Positions 1 to 4,716 of a stretch of 5,061 nucleotides of DNA are shown in pieces. Where the stretch lies: positions 1 through 5,061 of the forward strand of contig VERU01000225.1 of the NCBI GenBank assembly GCA_018882485.1, given 5' to 3'. A program made the translations under genes and the position numbers. The notes beneath the pieces were generated by a model. That model did not search any database and had not been told where the DNA came from. It saw nothing but the letters and a program-made list of their open reading frames with translations. This DNA comes from Rhodoferax sp. (GTDB lineage Bacteria; Pseudomonadota; Gammaproteobacteria; Burkholderiales; Burkholderiaceae_C). The stretch's first letter is position 1, and each line of letters starts with the position of its first letter.

Positions 1-943
1 GGCCTACACCAAGGCCCGTATCGAGTCCATCGACGACACCCGCATCCGCGCCGATCTGGCCGCCGGGCGGGTGGTCATCGTCACCGGTTTCCAGGGTGTC
101 GACGGCGATGGCCACATCACGACGCTGGGGCGGGGCGGCTCCGACACCTCGGCGGTGGCCGTGGCGGCCGCCATGAAGGCGGCCGAGTGCCTGATCTACA
201 CCGACGTCGACGGCGTCTACACCACCGACCCGCGCGTAGTGCCCGAGGCACGGCGCCTGCAGACCGTGAGCTTCGAGGAAATGCTCGAGATGGCCTCCAT
301 GGGCTCCAAGGTGCTGCAGATCCGTTCGGTCGAATTCGCCGGCAAGTACAAGGTCCCGCTGCGCGTGCTCAGCAGCTTCACGCCCTGGGACATCGACATC
401 CAGGAGGAGGCCCGCTCGGGCACCCTGATCACTTTTGAGGAAGACGAACACATGGAACAGGCCATTGTTTCCGGCATCGCATTCAACCGCGACGAGGCCA
501 AGATCTCGGTGCTCGGGGTGCCCGACAAGCCCGGTATCGCCTACCAGATCCTCGGTGCGGTGGCCCAGGCCAACATCGAGGTCGACATGATCATCCAGAA
601 CCTCAGCAAGGACGGCCGCACCGACTTCAGCTTCACCGTGAACCGGGGCGATCACGCCCGCGCCATGGAACTGCTCAGGAGCCAGGTGGTGCCCGCGCTG
701 GGGGCCACGGAGGTGGTGGGCGACGTCCGGATCTGCAAGGTCAGCATCGTCGGCATCGGCATGCGCAGCCACGTCGGCGTGGCCAGCCGCATGTTCCAGA
801 GCCTCAGCGAGGAGGGCATCAACATCCAGATGATCTCCACCTCCGAGATCAAGACCTCGGTCGTGATCGACGAGAAATACATGGAGCTCGCGGTGCGCGC
901 GCTGCACCGTGCCTTCGAACTGGATCAGCCGGCCTCTGCCTGA
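1..943 (+). CDS. lysC: Aspartate kinase, 3' part (5' end outside window)
   Basis: Aspartate kinase phosphorylates L-aspartate, the first step to lysine, threonine, methionine and diaminopimelate, in the cytoplasm. The open frame runs from base 2 to TGA at 941-943 (313 visible residues). The family is usually about 410 residues, so roughly 100 N-terminal residues are missing. Visible residues 43-51 (GRGGSDTSA) and 66-78 (YTDVDGVYTTDPR) are the conserved nucleotide/substrate-binding kinase motifs. About residues 160-230 and 240-305 form two ACT domains (KISVLGVPDKPGIA, then CKVSIVGIGMRSHVGVA), the usual site of lysine/threonine feedback inhibition. A GTG at base 71 is not the real start, because conserved sequence continues upstream to the window edge. 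A weak hairpin follows the stop, then tRNA-Ser 57 bp on. Identity is seen directly in the motifs; the exact feedback ligand cannot be read. Confidence 0.97.
   Translation, partial: AYTKARIESIDDTRIRADLAAGRVVIVTGFQGVDGDGHITTLGRGGSDTSAVAVAAAMKAAECLIYTDVDGVYTTDPRVVPEARRLQTVSFEEMLEMASMGSKVLQIRSVEFAGKYKVPLRVLSSFTPWDIDIQEEARSGTLITFEEDEHMEQAIVSGIAFNRDEAKISVLGVPDKPGIAYQILGAVAQANIEVDMIIQNLSKDGRTDFSFTVNRGDHARAMELLRSQVVPALGATEVVGDVRICKVSIVGIGMRSHVGVASRMFQSLSEEGINIQMISTSEIKTSVVIDEKYMELAVRALHRAFELDQPASA
452..943 (+). CDS. lysC: Possible internal start: aspartate kinase regulatory (beta) chain
   Basis: An in-frame ATG at 452-454 lies between the kinase domain and the first ACT domain and would give a 163-residue protein of both ACT domains. 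It follows a Shine-Dalgarno-like TGAGGAAG (436-443), with AGGA ending 10 nt before the ATG, stronger than one expects by chance inside a GC-rich gene. In several bacteria (Bacillus subtilis, Corynebacterium glutamicum) lysC gives alpha and beta chains from such nested starts that assemble as alpha2beta2. Translation here is inferred. The frame is identical to lysC, so conservation of the site across relatives is the only sequence test. Confidence 0.45.
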   Translation: MEQAIVSGIAFNRDEAKISVLGVPDKPGIAYQILGAVAQANIEVDMIIQNLSKDGRTDFSFTVNRGDHARAMELLRSQVVPALGATEVVGDVRICKVSIVGIGMRSHVGVASRMFQSLSEEGINIQMISTSEIKTSVVIDEKYMELAVRALHRAFELDQPASA

Positions 944-951
944 TCCGCTGT

Positions 952-973
952 GCAGGCCGGCGCAGCGGCCTGC
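952..973 (+). terminator. Weak hairpin after lysC
   Basis: GCAGGCC (952-958) and GGCCTGC (967-973) form a 7-bp stem with an 8-nt GC-rich loop, 8 nt after the lysC stop. There is no T-tract, so it is at best a weak intrinsic terminator or an mRNA 3' end stabiliser. It covers the place where a -35 element for the tRNA promoter would lie. Confidence 0.3.
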
Positions 974-981
974 GTGCTTCG

Positions 982-990
982 TGTGATAAT
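982..990 (+). promoter_or_regulatory. Extended -10 promoter for tRNA-Ser
   Basis: TGTGATAAT (982-990) matches the extended -10 form TGnTATAAT at all but one base of the hexamer. No good -35 is visible 16-18 bp upstream, which an extended -10 can tolerate. The predicted start near 996-998 gives a very short leader before the tRNA at 1001. The GC-rich stretch between the -10 and the tRNA (GCGTTGCGC) resembles the discriminators of stringently controlled stable-RNA promoters; that last point is inference. Confidence 0.5.
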
Positions 991-1000
991 GCGTTGCGCT

Positions 1001-1093
1001 GGAAACGTGACCGAGTGGCCGAAGGTGCTCCCCTGCTAAGGGAGTATGGGGTGTAGAGCCTCATCGAGGGTTCGAATCCCTCCGTTTCCGCCA
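1001..1093 (+). tRNA. tRNA-Ser(GCU)
   Basis: A complete serine tRNA that decodes AGC/AGU. Acceptor stem GGAAACG (1001-1007) pairs with CGTTTCC (1083-1089), followed by discriminator G1090 and encoded CCA (1091-1093). The anticodon stem CTCCC (1028-1032)/GGGAG (1040-1044) holds loop CTGCTAA with anticodon GCT at 1035-1037. The long variable arm typical of class II tRNAs folds as ATGGGG (1046-1051)/CCTCAT (1059-1064). The T arm is GAGGG (1066-1070), loop TTCGAAT, CCCTC (1078-1082). All stems are intact, so the gene should be functional. lysC-csrA-tRNA-Ser is a common gammaproteobacterial order; here csrA is missing. Serine tRNA 3' ends are frequent integration sites, consistent with the accessory DNA that follows. 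Confidence 0.97.
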
Positions 1094-1113
1094 GAAGATT
1101 CTTTCAAATCTTC
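1094..1113. repeat. Hairpin immediately 3' of tRNA-Ser
   Basis: GAAGATT (1094-1100) and AATCTTC (1107-1113) form a 7-bp stem with a 6-nt loop starting right after the tRNA CCA. It could mark the 3' end for processing, or act as a weak terminator, but no T-run follows. Confidence 0.4.
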
Positions 1114-1144
1114 AAGGCTTCAAATCCCAGCTTGTAAATCATTG

Positions 1145-1168
1145 ATCTGATTGATTTTTCAATCAGAT
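1145..1168. repeat. Perfect 10-bp inverted repeat with TTTT loop
   Basis: ATCTGATTGA (1145-1154) and TCAATCAGAT (1159-1168) are exact reverse complements separated by TTTT. A perfect 10-bp stem with a 4-nt loop is unlikely by chance in 5 kb. Neither strand has a T-tract after the stem, so it is not a canonical intrinsic terminator. It lies 52 nt beyond the tRNA and could still end or stabilise a transcript from either side. Confidence 0.6.
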
Positions 1169-1325
1169 GGCGGCGTGATTTCGAAGAAAGTGTCTCGTCA
1201 GAGGGCATTCCCCCAGATTGAGACGCTGTTCTGCTCAGGAGCTCCCGACTGAGCGGGTTCGAAAGTGGATTTTTGGTCCGTACCGTACCGATTGAACGCG
1301 TCATCGGCTCCTATTCGGTGGCCGT

Positions 1326-1631
1326 TCATGCGGTGATCCGTACGGTTCCTGATATAGAACGATCAGAGCCCGCCACGCTGCGCGCAAGGTGATCGGCCCG
1401 GCTTTGCATGATGCGCGCGGATTCAGCCAGGCGAAGTGCTGTCTCTGTGGGTAGCAGCCCCGGCCCGGTCCGCTCGAAGAGAACAAGACCAAGCTGTGAC
1501 TCAAGCTCAGCCACATGCCGGCCGATGGTGGGCTGGCTTGTTAGCAGCTGACATGCGGCGGCAGGAAGACTGCCATGCTCAAGCACGGCCAGGAACGAGC
1601 GCACGAGGAATCAGGCAAACAAGTTATTCAT
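1326..1631 (-). pseudogene. LysR-family regulator remnant (HTH domain only)
   Basis: This is the N-terminal DNA-binding part of a LysR-type transcriptional regulator. Reading from GTG at 1602-1604, the protein has FLAVLEHGSLPAAA, then SQPTIGRHVAELE and LFERTGPGLLPTE, the hallmark winged-helix sequence of the family. The natural start is probably ATG at 1629-1631, giving MNNLFA, then an in-frame TGA (1611-1613) where a tryptophan codon (TGG) would fit, then FLVRSFLAV continuing in frame. The frame ends at TGA 1326-1328 right after GTVRITA, where intact members enter their roughly 200-residue effector domain. No effector-domain sequence is found beyond it. An early stop plus loss of the effector domain argue for a pseudogene; a short DNA-binding product from the internal GTG is possible but lacks a visible ribosome binding site. 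Its divergent neighbour at 1803 is the likely former target. Confidence 0.85.
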
Positions 1632-1662
1632 AAATGAAATTCAGGGATAGAAAAATATGCAG

Positions 1663-1691
1663 TTGTGTACATGCCAAAGGCTCCGCACAAT
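1663..1691 (+). promoter_or_regulatory. Candidate promoter for the nitroreductase-like gene
   Basis: TTGTGT (1663-1668) and CACAAT (1686-1691) are spaced by 17 bp and resemble -35 and -10 boxes (3/6 and 4/6 matches). They lie in the AT-rich gap between the divergent LysR remnant and the flavoprotein gene. The same bases form an inverted repeat TTGTG/CACAA that could be a regulator site. No clear T-N11-A LysR box was found. Support is weak. Confidence 0.25.
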
Positions 1692-1718
1692 ACCTGCAAA
1701 GGCCTTCATCTTTGGGGT

Positions 1719-1798
1719 ACCCAATGAAGGTCCAGCAACCTGGAGATGACGATGGAGCGGAAAAATTCAGTGGTTACCGGCGTGCGACCCAATGAAGG
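1719..1798 (+). repeat. Direct 12-bp repeat ACCCAATGAAGG framing a tiny leader ORF
   Basis: ACCCAATGAAGG occurs exactly at 1719-1730 and 1787-1798. The first copy contains the ATG (1724-1726) of a 23-codon ORF beginning MKVQQPG. Its TGA stop (1793-1795) lies within the second copy, whose GAAGG (1794-1798) serves as the ribosome binding site of the downstream ATG at 1803. The arrangement could be translational coupling or a duplicated initiation region. Expression of the peptide is unproven. Confidence 0.4.
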
Positions 1799-1802
1799 CC
1801 CC

Positions 1803-2969
1803 ATGCAAACCAGTCCGAGCCGCCGGACTTTCATCCGCCTTGTGGGTGGTGGCGCTGTGCTCGCCGCGACGGGCGGCATCGCTGGCTGCAGCGATGAACT
1901 GCCCGAGGCCGCCATTCGGCCCTGGCGGAGCGCCGATCGCGAGAGCGATACGCGGCGCTTCATGCTGGCCCACGCGCTGTTGGCCCCCAATCCGCACAAC
2001 CGCCAGCCCTGGGTCGCCGATCTGCGCGAACCCGGGCGCATCCATCTCATCTGCGATGGTGAGCGGCTGCTGCCTGAGACCGATCCCTTCGGGCGTCAGA
2101 TCCTCATTGGCTGTGGCGCTTTTATCGAACTGGCGGTGATCGCCGCCGCCCAGCGCGGCGTTTCGGCGAAGGTCGAGCTCTTCCCGAGTGGAATGCCCGC
2201 CGACCAGGCACTGCCCAAAGGCAGCCGCGTGGCGACACTGGTGCTGGGTGAACCTGGCAGTGCACCGGCCGATGCCCTGTTCGCCCAGATCTCGCGCCGG
2301 CATACCCGCAAGACCGCTTACGCGATGGATCGCGCCTTGCCCGAGGCCCTCGTGCGCAATTGGGGCGAGACGGCCGCCGGCTTCGGGCTGCGCAGCGGTG
2401 TGGCAAGCGGTGCGGCAGCCATGGATCCGATCCGCCGCATCACGCGCGAGGCTTACGAGATCGAGGCCACCACGGCGCGCACCTGGCTCGAGTCAGCCCG
2501 CCTGATGCGCATTGGGCCAGCGGCTGTCGCCGCGAATCCCGATGGCATCAGCCTGAACAGCCCCATGGTGCGGGCGCTGCACACGGTCGGCCTCTTTGAC
2601 CCGATGGAGGTGCCTGCACGGGGCAGCAAGACGCTGGAGCGCGTGATGGAGCGCTGGGTGCCGTTCGAGACGGCCAGTGGCTTTCTGTGGCTGGCCAGTC
2701 TGGACAACTCGCGCCCGACGCAGGTGGCCGCTGGCCGTGCCTATGTCCGTGCCCACTTGCTGGCCACGGCTGCGGGCGTGGACATGCATCCGCTGTCACA
2801 GGCATTGCAGGAGTTTGCGGAGATGCGTGGTCCGCGCGTGGCGATACACAAGACCCTGGGTCTCGACGCATCGGGCGCGACGCTGCAAATGCTCTCGCGG
2901 GTGGGATTCGCCAGCGAGTTGCGTGGCCCAAGCCCGCGTCGCAGTCTCGAGTCGATGCTGCTGACCTGA
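1803..2969 (+). CDS. Acg-like nitroreductase-fold flavoprotein with Tat signal and lipobox
   Basis: Probably an FMN-binding oxidoreductase of the nitroreductase fold, closest in look to the Acg family; the substrate is unknown. From ATG 1803 it has 388 residues. Residues 1-29 are a twin-arginine signal: SRRTFIRL (6-13), a Gly/Ala/Val hydrophobic stretch, then GIAGC with Cys29 as a possible lipidation site. Export of a folded, cofactor-loaded protein fits a flavoprotein. NPHNRQPW (63-70) is the FMN-binding motif seen near the start of this family, and the length of about 350-390 exceeds classical nitroreductases of about 200, as in Acg proteins with a duplicated fold. The frame opens earlier at ATG 1746, but 1803 puts the Tat motif at the N-terminus and has GAAGG four bases upstream. 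It diverges from a broken LysR gene that probably once regulated it, and ends facing the membrane-protein gene. Confidence 0.82.
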   Translation: MQTSPSRRTFIRLVGGGAVLAATGGIAGCSDELPEAAIRPWRSADRESDTRRFMLAHALLAPNPHNRQPWVADLREPGRIHLICDGERLLPETDPFGRQILIGCGAFIELAVIAAAQRGVSAKVELFPSGMPADQALPKGSRVATLVLGEPGSAPADALFAQISRRHTRKTAYAMDRALPEALVRNWGETAAGFGLRSGVASGAAAMDPIRRITREAYEIEATTARTWLESARLMRIGPAAVAANPDGISLNSPMVRALHTVGLFDPMEVPARGSKTLERVMERWVPFETASGFLWLASLDNSRPTQVAAGRAYVRAHLLATAAGVDMHPLSQALQEFAEMRGPRVAIHKTLGLDASGATLQMLSRVGFASELRGPSPRRSLESMLLT

Positions 2970-3082
2970 ATTTGTCCGTACGGTCCTCGACGGTAGGCGT
3001 GGCGCTCGCTTGCTGTGCGTCGTGCGTGCCCAAAACCGCGAGTGCGAATCTTCGACACCCATAAAAACGGCGACTCGAAAAA

Positions 3083-3553
3083 TCAGTGCCCAGCTCTGAA
3101 GTACCGGCGCGAAAAGAGCAAGGGGATACCGAACATCAGCCCGGTTGCCGCATTGAGCAGCACATTGCCCCAGACGCCATGGGCGATGGAAAACGCCGTG
3201 TCGATGAAAAACCAGCTGGCCAGTGGAATGGCAATGGTGTTCCAGGCGTGCAGGCGGCCTTCCAGGAACGGGCCCCTGGCCAACAGGATGATGCAGATCA
3301 TCCAGCCGGCCATCACCGCGCCGATGATGCCGTTGGCAAACCAGATGTAGCCAAGCGCCAGGCTCGGCACTTCAACCGGGATGGACGGCTGGCGGAAGTA
3401 AACCAGGTTGAAGATGGCTTCCCCGAGGCCAGGCGCCAACAGCAAAGTCAAGCTCAGGACGATGATGACAGCCGCTGCGCCCTGGATAAGGCGCGACCAG
3501 AAGAGCAGCGCCGGGGTGGCGCTTGCATCGGCTGGGTCTTGCGCCATCTTCAT
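3083..3553 (-). CDS. Small multi-pass membrane protein, function unknown
   Basis: A 156-residue protein starting MKMAQDPADASATP. I do not recognise the family. After a short polar N-terminus come about four hydrophobic segments, roughly residues 17-43, 66-93, 104-122 and 125-147, joined by short loops and ending in a basic tail (RRYFRAGH), as expected for a small inner-membrane protein. The frame is open 34 codons further upstream, but ATG at 3551-3553 is preferred because it overlaps the stop of the upstream minus-strand ORF as ATGA, a typical translational coupling, and because the upstream extension is merely the other frame of that ORF. A second ATG two codons on (MAQDP) is also possible. 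No strong ribosome binding site is visible, consistent with dependence on upstream translation. The perfect palindrome TTGAAGCTTCAA (3559-3570) sits just before the start. Confidence 0.7.
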   Translation of the reverse strand: MKMAQDPADASATPALLFWSRLIQGAAAVIIVLSLTLLLAPGLGEAIFNLVYFRQPSIPVEVPSLALGYIWFANGIIGAVMAGWMICIILLARGPFLEGRLHAWNTIAIPLASWFFIDTAFSIAHGVWGNVLLNAATGLMFGIPLLFSRRYFRAGH

Positions 3554-3828
3554 GCCGTTTGAAGCTTCAAGGCCTTGACGCCCGAGGGCGCTGTGCTCGC
3601 TTTCACCACCGCACGCGCTTGCCAGAGGCCGTATCCAGCCTGCTGAGCCAGCCACACCTCAGCCGCCCCGCCATGGTCGCGCCCCAGCCAACGCTCAATG
3701 CGCAGTGCATGCGCGGCCTGGATTGCCGCCCGGGAGCCGGATCGGATGAATCGCTCGATGCCTCTGCCCCTGAGGCTTCGAATCTCCGGCCGCACCTGCA
3801 TGGCCGAGTGAAAGGCGTCGGATATCAT
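3550..3828 (-). pseudogene. Chimeric HigB toxin / HigA antitoxin remnant
   Basis: A 92-codon ORF (MISDAFHSAM onward) that joins two halves of a toxin-antitoxin operon. Residues 15-43 (EIRSLRGRGIERFIRSGS, then RAAIQAAHALR) read like the N-terminus of a HigB/RelE-fold mRNA interferase, whose typical start is I(R/K)SFxHKGLExF followed by GSKAGIQAAHAxRL. Residues 41-72 (ALRIERWLGRDHGGAAEVW, LAQQAGYGLWQAR) read like the C-terminus of a HigA antitoxin, typically ALRLExWLG, WLxxQAAYDLWQAR. The HigB catalytic C-terminus and the HigA helix-turn-helix are both absent, so neither activity is expected. The junction falls at about 3691-3711, where HigB AHAxRL and HigA MALRLE resemble each other, consistent with an internal deletion in a higB-higA operon. 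The start is uncertain (ATG 3828, 3801 or upstream). The stop overlaps the next gene by ATGA. Assignment rests on family pattern recognition, not alignment. Confidence 0.68.
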
Positions 3829-3883
3829 TCTCTTCGACTCGGCGCCAACCGACCAAGCCCCGCACCAAACAGGAGACATCGCC

Positions 3884-4264
3884 ATGGCCATCCATGCTCC
3901 GGTTCCTCATGCACCGATCTCGTTGCGGGTACACGCAACGCTGGACGGGCTGCTGCTTGGCATCCTGTTCGTCTCGCCCTGGGTGTTCGGCTATTCGCAG
4001 CATCAGGGCGCAACCGCGCTGGCGGTGGGCTTTTCGGTTCTGGCCATGGGCTTGAACTTCGTCACCGATTACCCGCTGGGCCTCTGGCGCAAGCTGCCCA
4101 TGAAGTGGCACCGGATGGCCGAGCTGACTTCGCCGCCGGTCACCATCGCCGTGCCCTGGCTGTTCTTCAGGGACGCTGGCGCCTTTCCCTGGGTGGCCAG
4201 CGTGCTGGGTCTGGCGATCCTGGTCAGCACGATTTTGACCCGCCCGACACCGCAGCCGGCCTGA
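3884..4264 (+). CDS. SPW-motif small membrane protein
   Basis: A 126-residue integral membrane protein of unknown function. Four hydrophobic segments at about residues 21-39, 43-61, 82-96 and 100-118 are visible. The first contains SPW (FVSPWVFGYS), the signature of SPW-repeat membrane proteins; the third carries a related PW (AVPWLFF), possibly a degenerate second repeat. The start is well supported: AGGAG at 3871-3875 sits 8 bp before ATG 3884. It diverges from the chimeric toxin-antitoxin ORF with only 55 bp between them, where I see no consensus promoter, and converges on hslR with a 35-bp gap. Base composition is like the flanking housekeeping genes. The long plus-strand frame across 3523-4881 that overlaps it is not a gene. 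Confidence 0.8.
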   Translation: MAIHAPVPHAPISLRVHATLDGLLLGILFVSPWVFGYSQHQGATALAVGFSVLAMGLNFVTDYPLGLWRKLPMKWHRMAELTSPPVTIAVPWLFFRDAGAFPWVASVLGLAILVSTILTRPTPQPA

Positions 4265-4266
4265 AC

Positions 4267-4280
4267 GCCGCACCGGCGGC
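4267..4280. terminator. Short GC hairpin between convergent genes
   Basis: GCCGC (4267-4271), loop ACCG, GCGGC (4276-4280), just after the SPW-protein stop and before the hslR stop at 4300. It is symmetrical and could act on both strands, but lacks a T-tract. Weak support. Confidence 0.25.
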
Positions 4281-4299
4281 CCCGGGCCCGCCCCGGACT

Positions 4300-4716
4300 T
4301 CAGTCGTCGTCGATGGAGGCGCTCCAGCGCGAACCCCAGCCGCGCACGCGCTCGGTGTCGCGCCGGTCGCGCTTGGTTGGCCGGGCGCCGCCGTCGGGTG
4401 CCGGTGCGAGCCGCCGCAGTTCGGCCGCGGCTTCGCGGGTGGCCACCGATTCCGGGGTCTCGGTGTAGAGCAGCGCGGCGTCGCTCGCGCCACCCCGGCG
4501 TTCACTCAGGGCCGTCACCTGCACGGTTCGGATCACCGGACCGATGCGCACGGCCACCAGATCGCCGGGCCGCACCTCGCGCGAGGGCTTGACTTCAGCG
4601 CCGTTGACCAGCGCCCGGCCCCGATCGACTTCGGCGGTGGCCAGGGTGCGGGTGCGGTAAAACCGCGCCACCCAGAGCCACTTGTCGATGCGCAGACGCT
4701 CAGGGGGCGCGCTCAC
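4300..4716 (-). CDS. hslR: Hsp15-type S4-domain RNA-binding protein
   Basis: Hsp15 binds free 50S ribosomal subunits that still carry nascent-chain tRNA and helps recycle them after stress. This 138-residue protein (E. coli Hsp15 has 133) starts with an S4 domain at residues 7-60, LRIDKWLWVARFYRTRTLA, followed by GRALVNGAEVKPSREVRPGD. It continues with the family-specific segment ALLYTETPESVATRE and a basic tail containing RPTKRDRRDTERVRG, as in E. coli. The GTG start at 4714-4716 is chosen because it overlaps the stop of the upstream gpx gene as GTGA, begins just before the S4 domain, and gives the normal family length. The frame remains open to 4941, but that extension is the out-of-frame shadow of gpx. 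It should be cotranscribed and translationally coupled with gpx. Confidence 0.93.
   Translation of the reverse strand: MSAPPERLRIDKWLWVARFYRTRTLATAEVDRGRALVNGAEVKPSREVRPGDLVAVRIGPVIRTVQVTALSERRGGASDAALLYTETPESVATREAAAELRRLAPAPDGGARPTKRDRRDTERVRGWGSRWSASIDDD

Larger units (their letters stand above)
1094..1325. other. Gene-free, AT-richer stretch between tRNA-Ser and LysR remnant
   Basis: About 230 bp with no convincing gene on either strand. Its first 80 bp are clearly richer in A and T than lysC or the nitroreductase gene, which suggests different ancestry. It holds two AT-rich hairpins (1094-1113, 1145-1168), a 6-bp inverted repeat GCTCAG/CTGAGC (1233-1238, 1249-1254) and a second copy of the T-arm string GGGTTCGAA (1255-1263). 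The only open frame of note (minus strand, 1104-1304, 66 codons) has no recognisable domain or ribosome binding site. An eroded integration site is possible but not shown. Confidence 0.5.

Noticed and set aside
1104..1304. Minus-strand 66-codon ORF after tRNA-Ser
   Set aside because: No domain, no ribosome binding site and overlap with the hairpin region; I could not tie it to an integrase or other family.
1767..2303. Minus-strand open frame of 178 codons opposite the nitroreductase-like gene
   Set aside because: It is antisense to a well-supported gene with clear motifs and has no recognisable domain; the open frame follows from GC-rich codon use.
1337..2984. TCCGTACGGT at 1337-1346 and 2975-2984 as possible ends of a mobile segment
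   Set aside because: Only 10 bp match, and several repeated 10-mers are expected by chance in 5 kb; no transposase or other terminal features accompany them.
2970..3082. Possible terminator or attachment site between the convergent flavoprotein and membrane-protein genes
   Set aside because: Only short palindromes (CCGTACGG at 2976-2983) and a 5-bp TTCGA/TCGAA pairing are present; T-runs on the minus strand are not preceded by a proper stem.
3083..3655. Longer 190-residue version of the membrane protein
   Set aside because: The extra 34 residues overlap the toxin-antitoxin chimera in another frame and look like shadow sequence; the ATGA overlap supports the shorter start.
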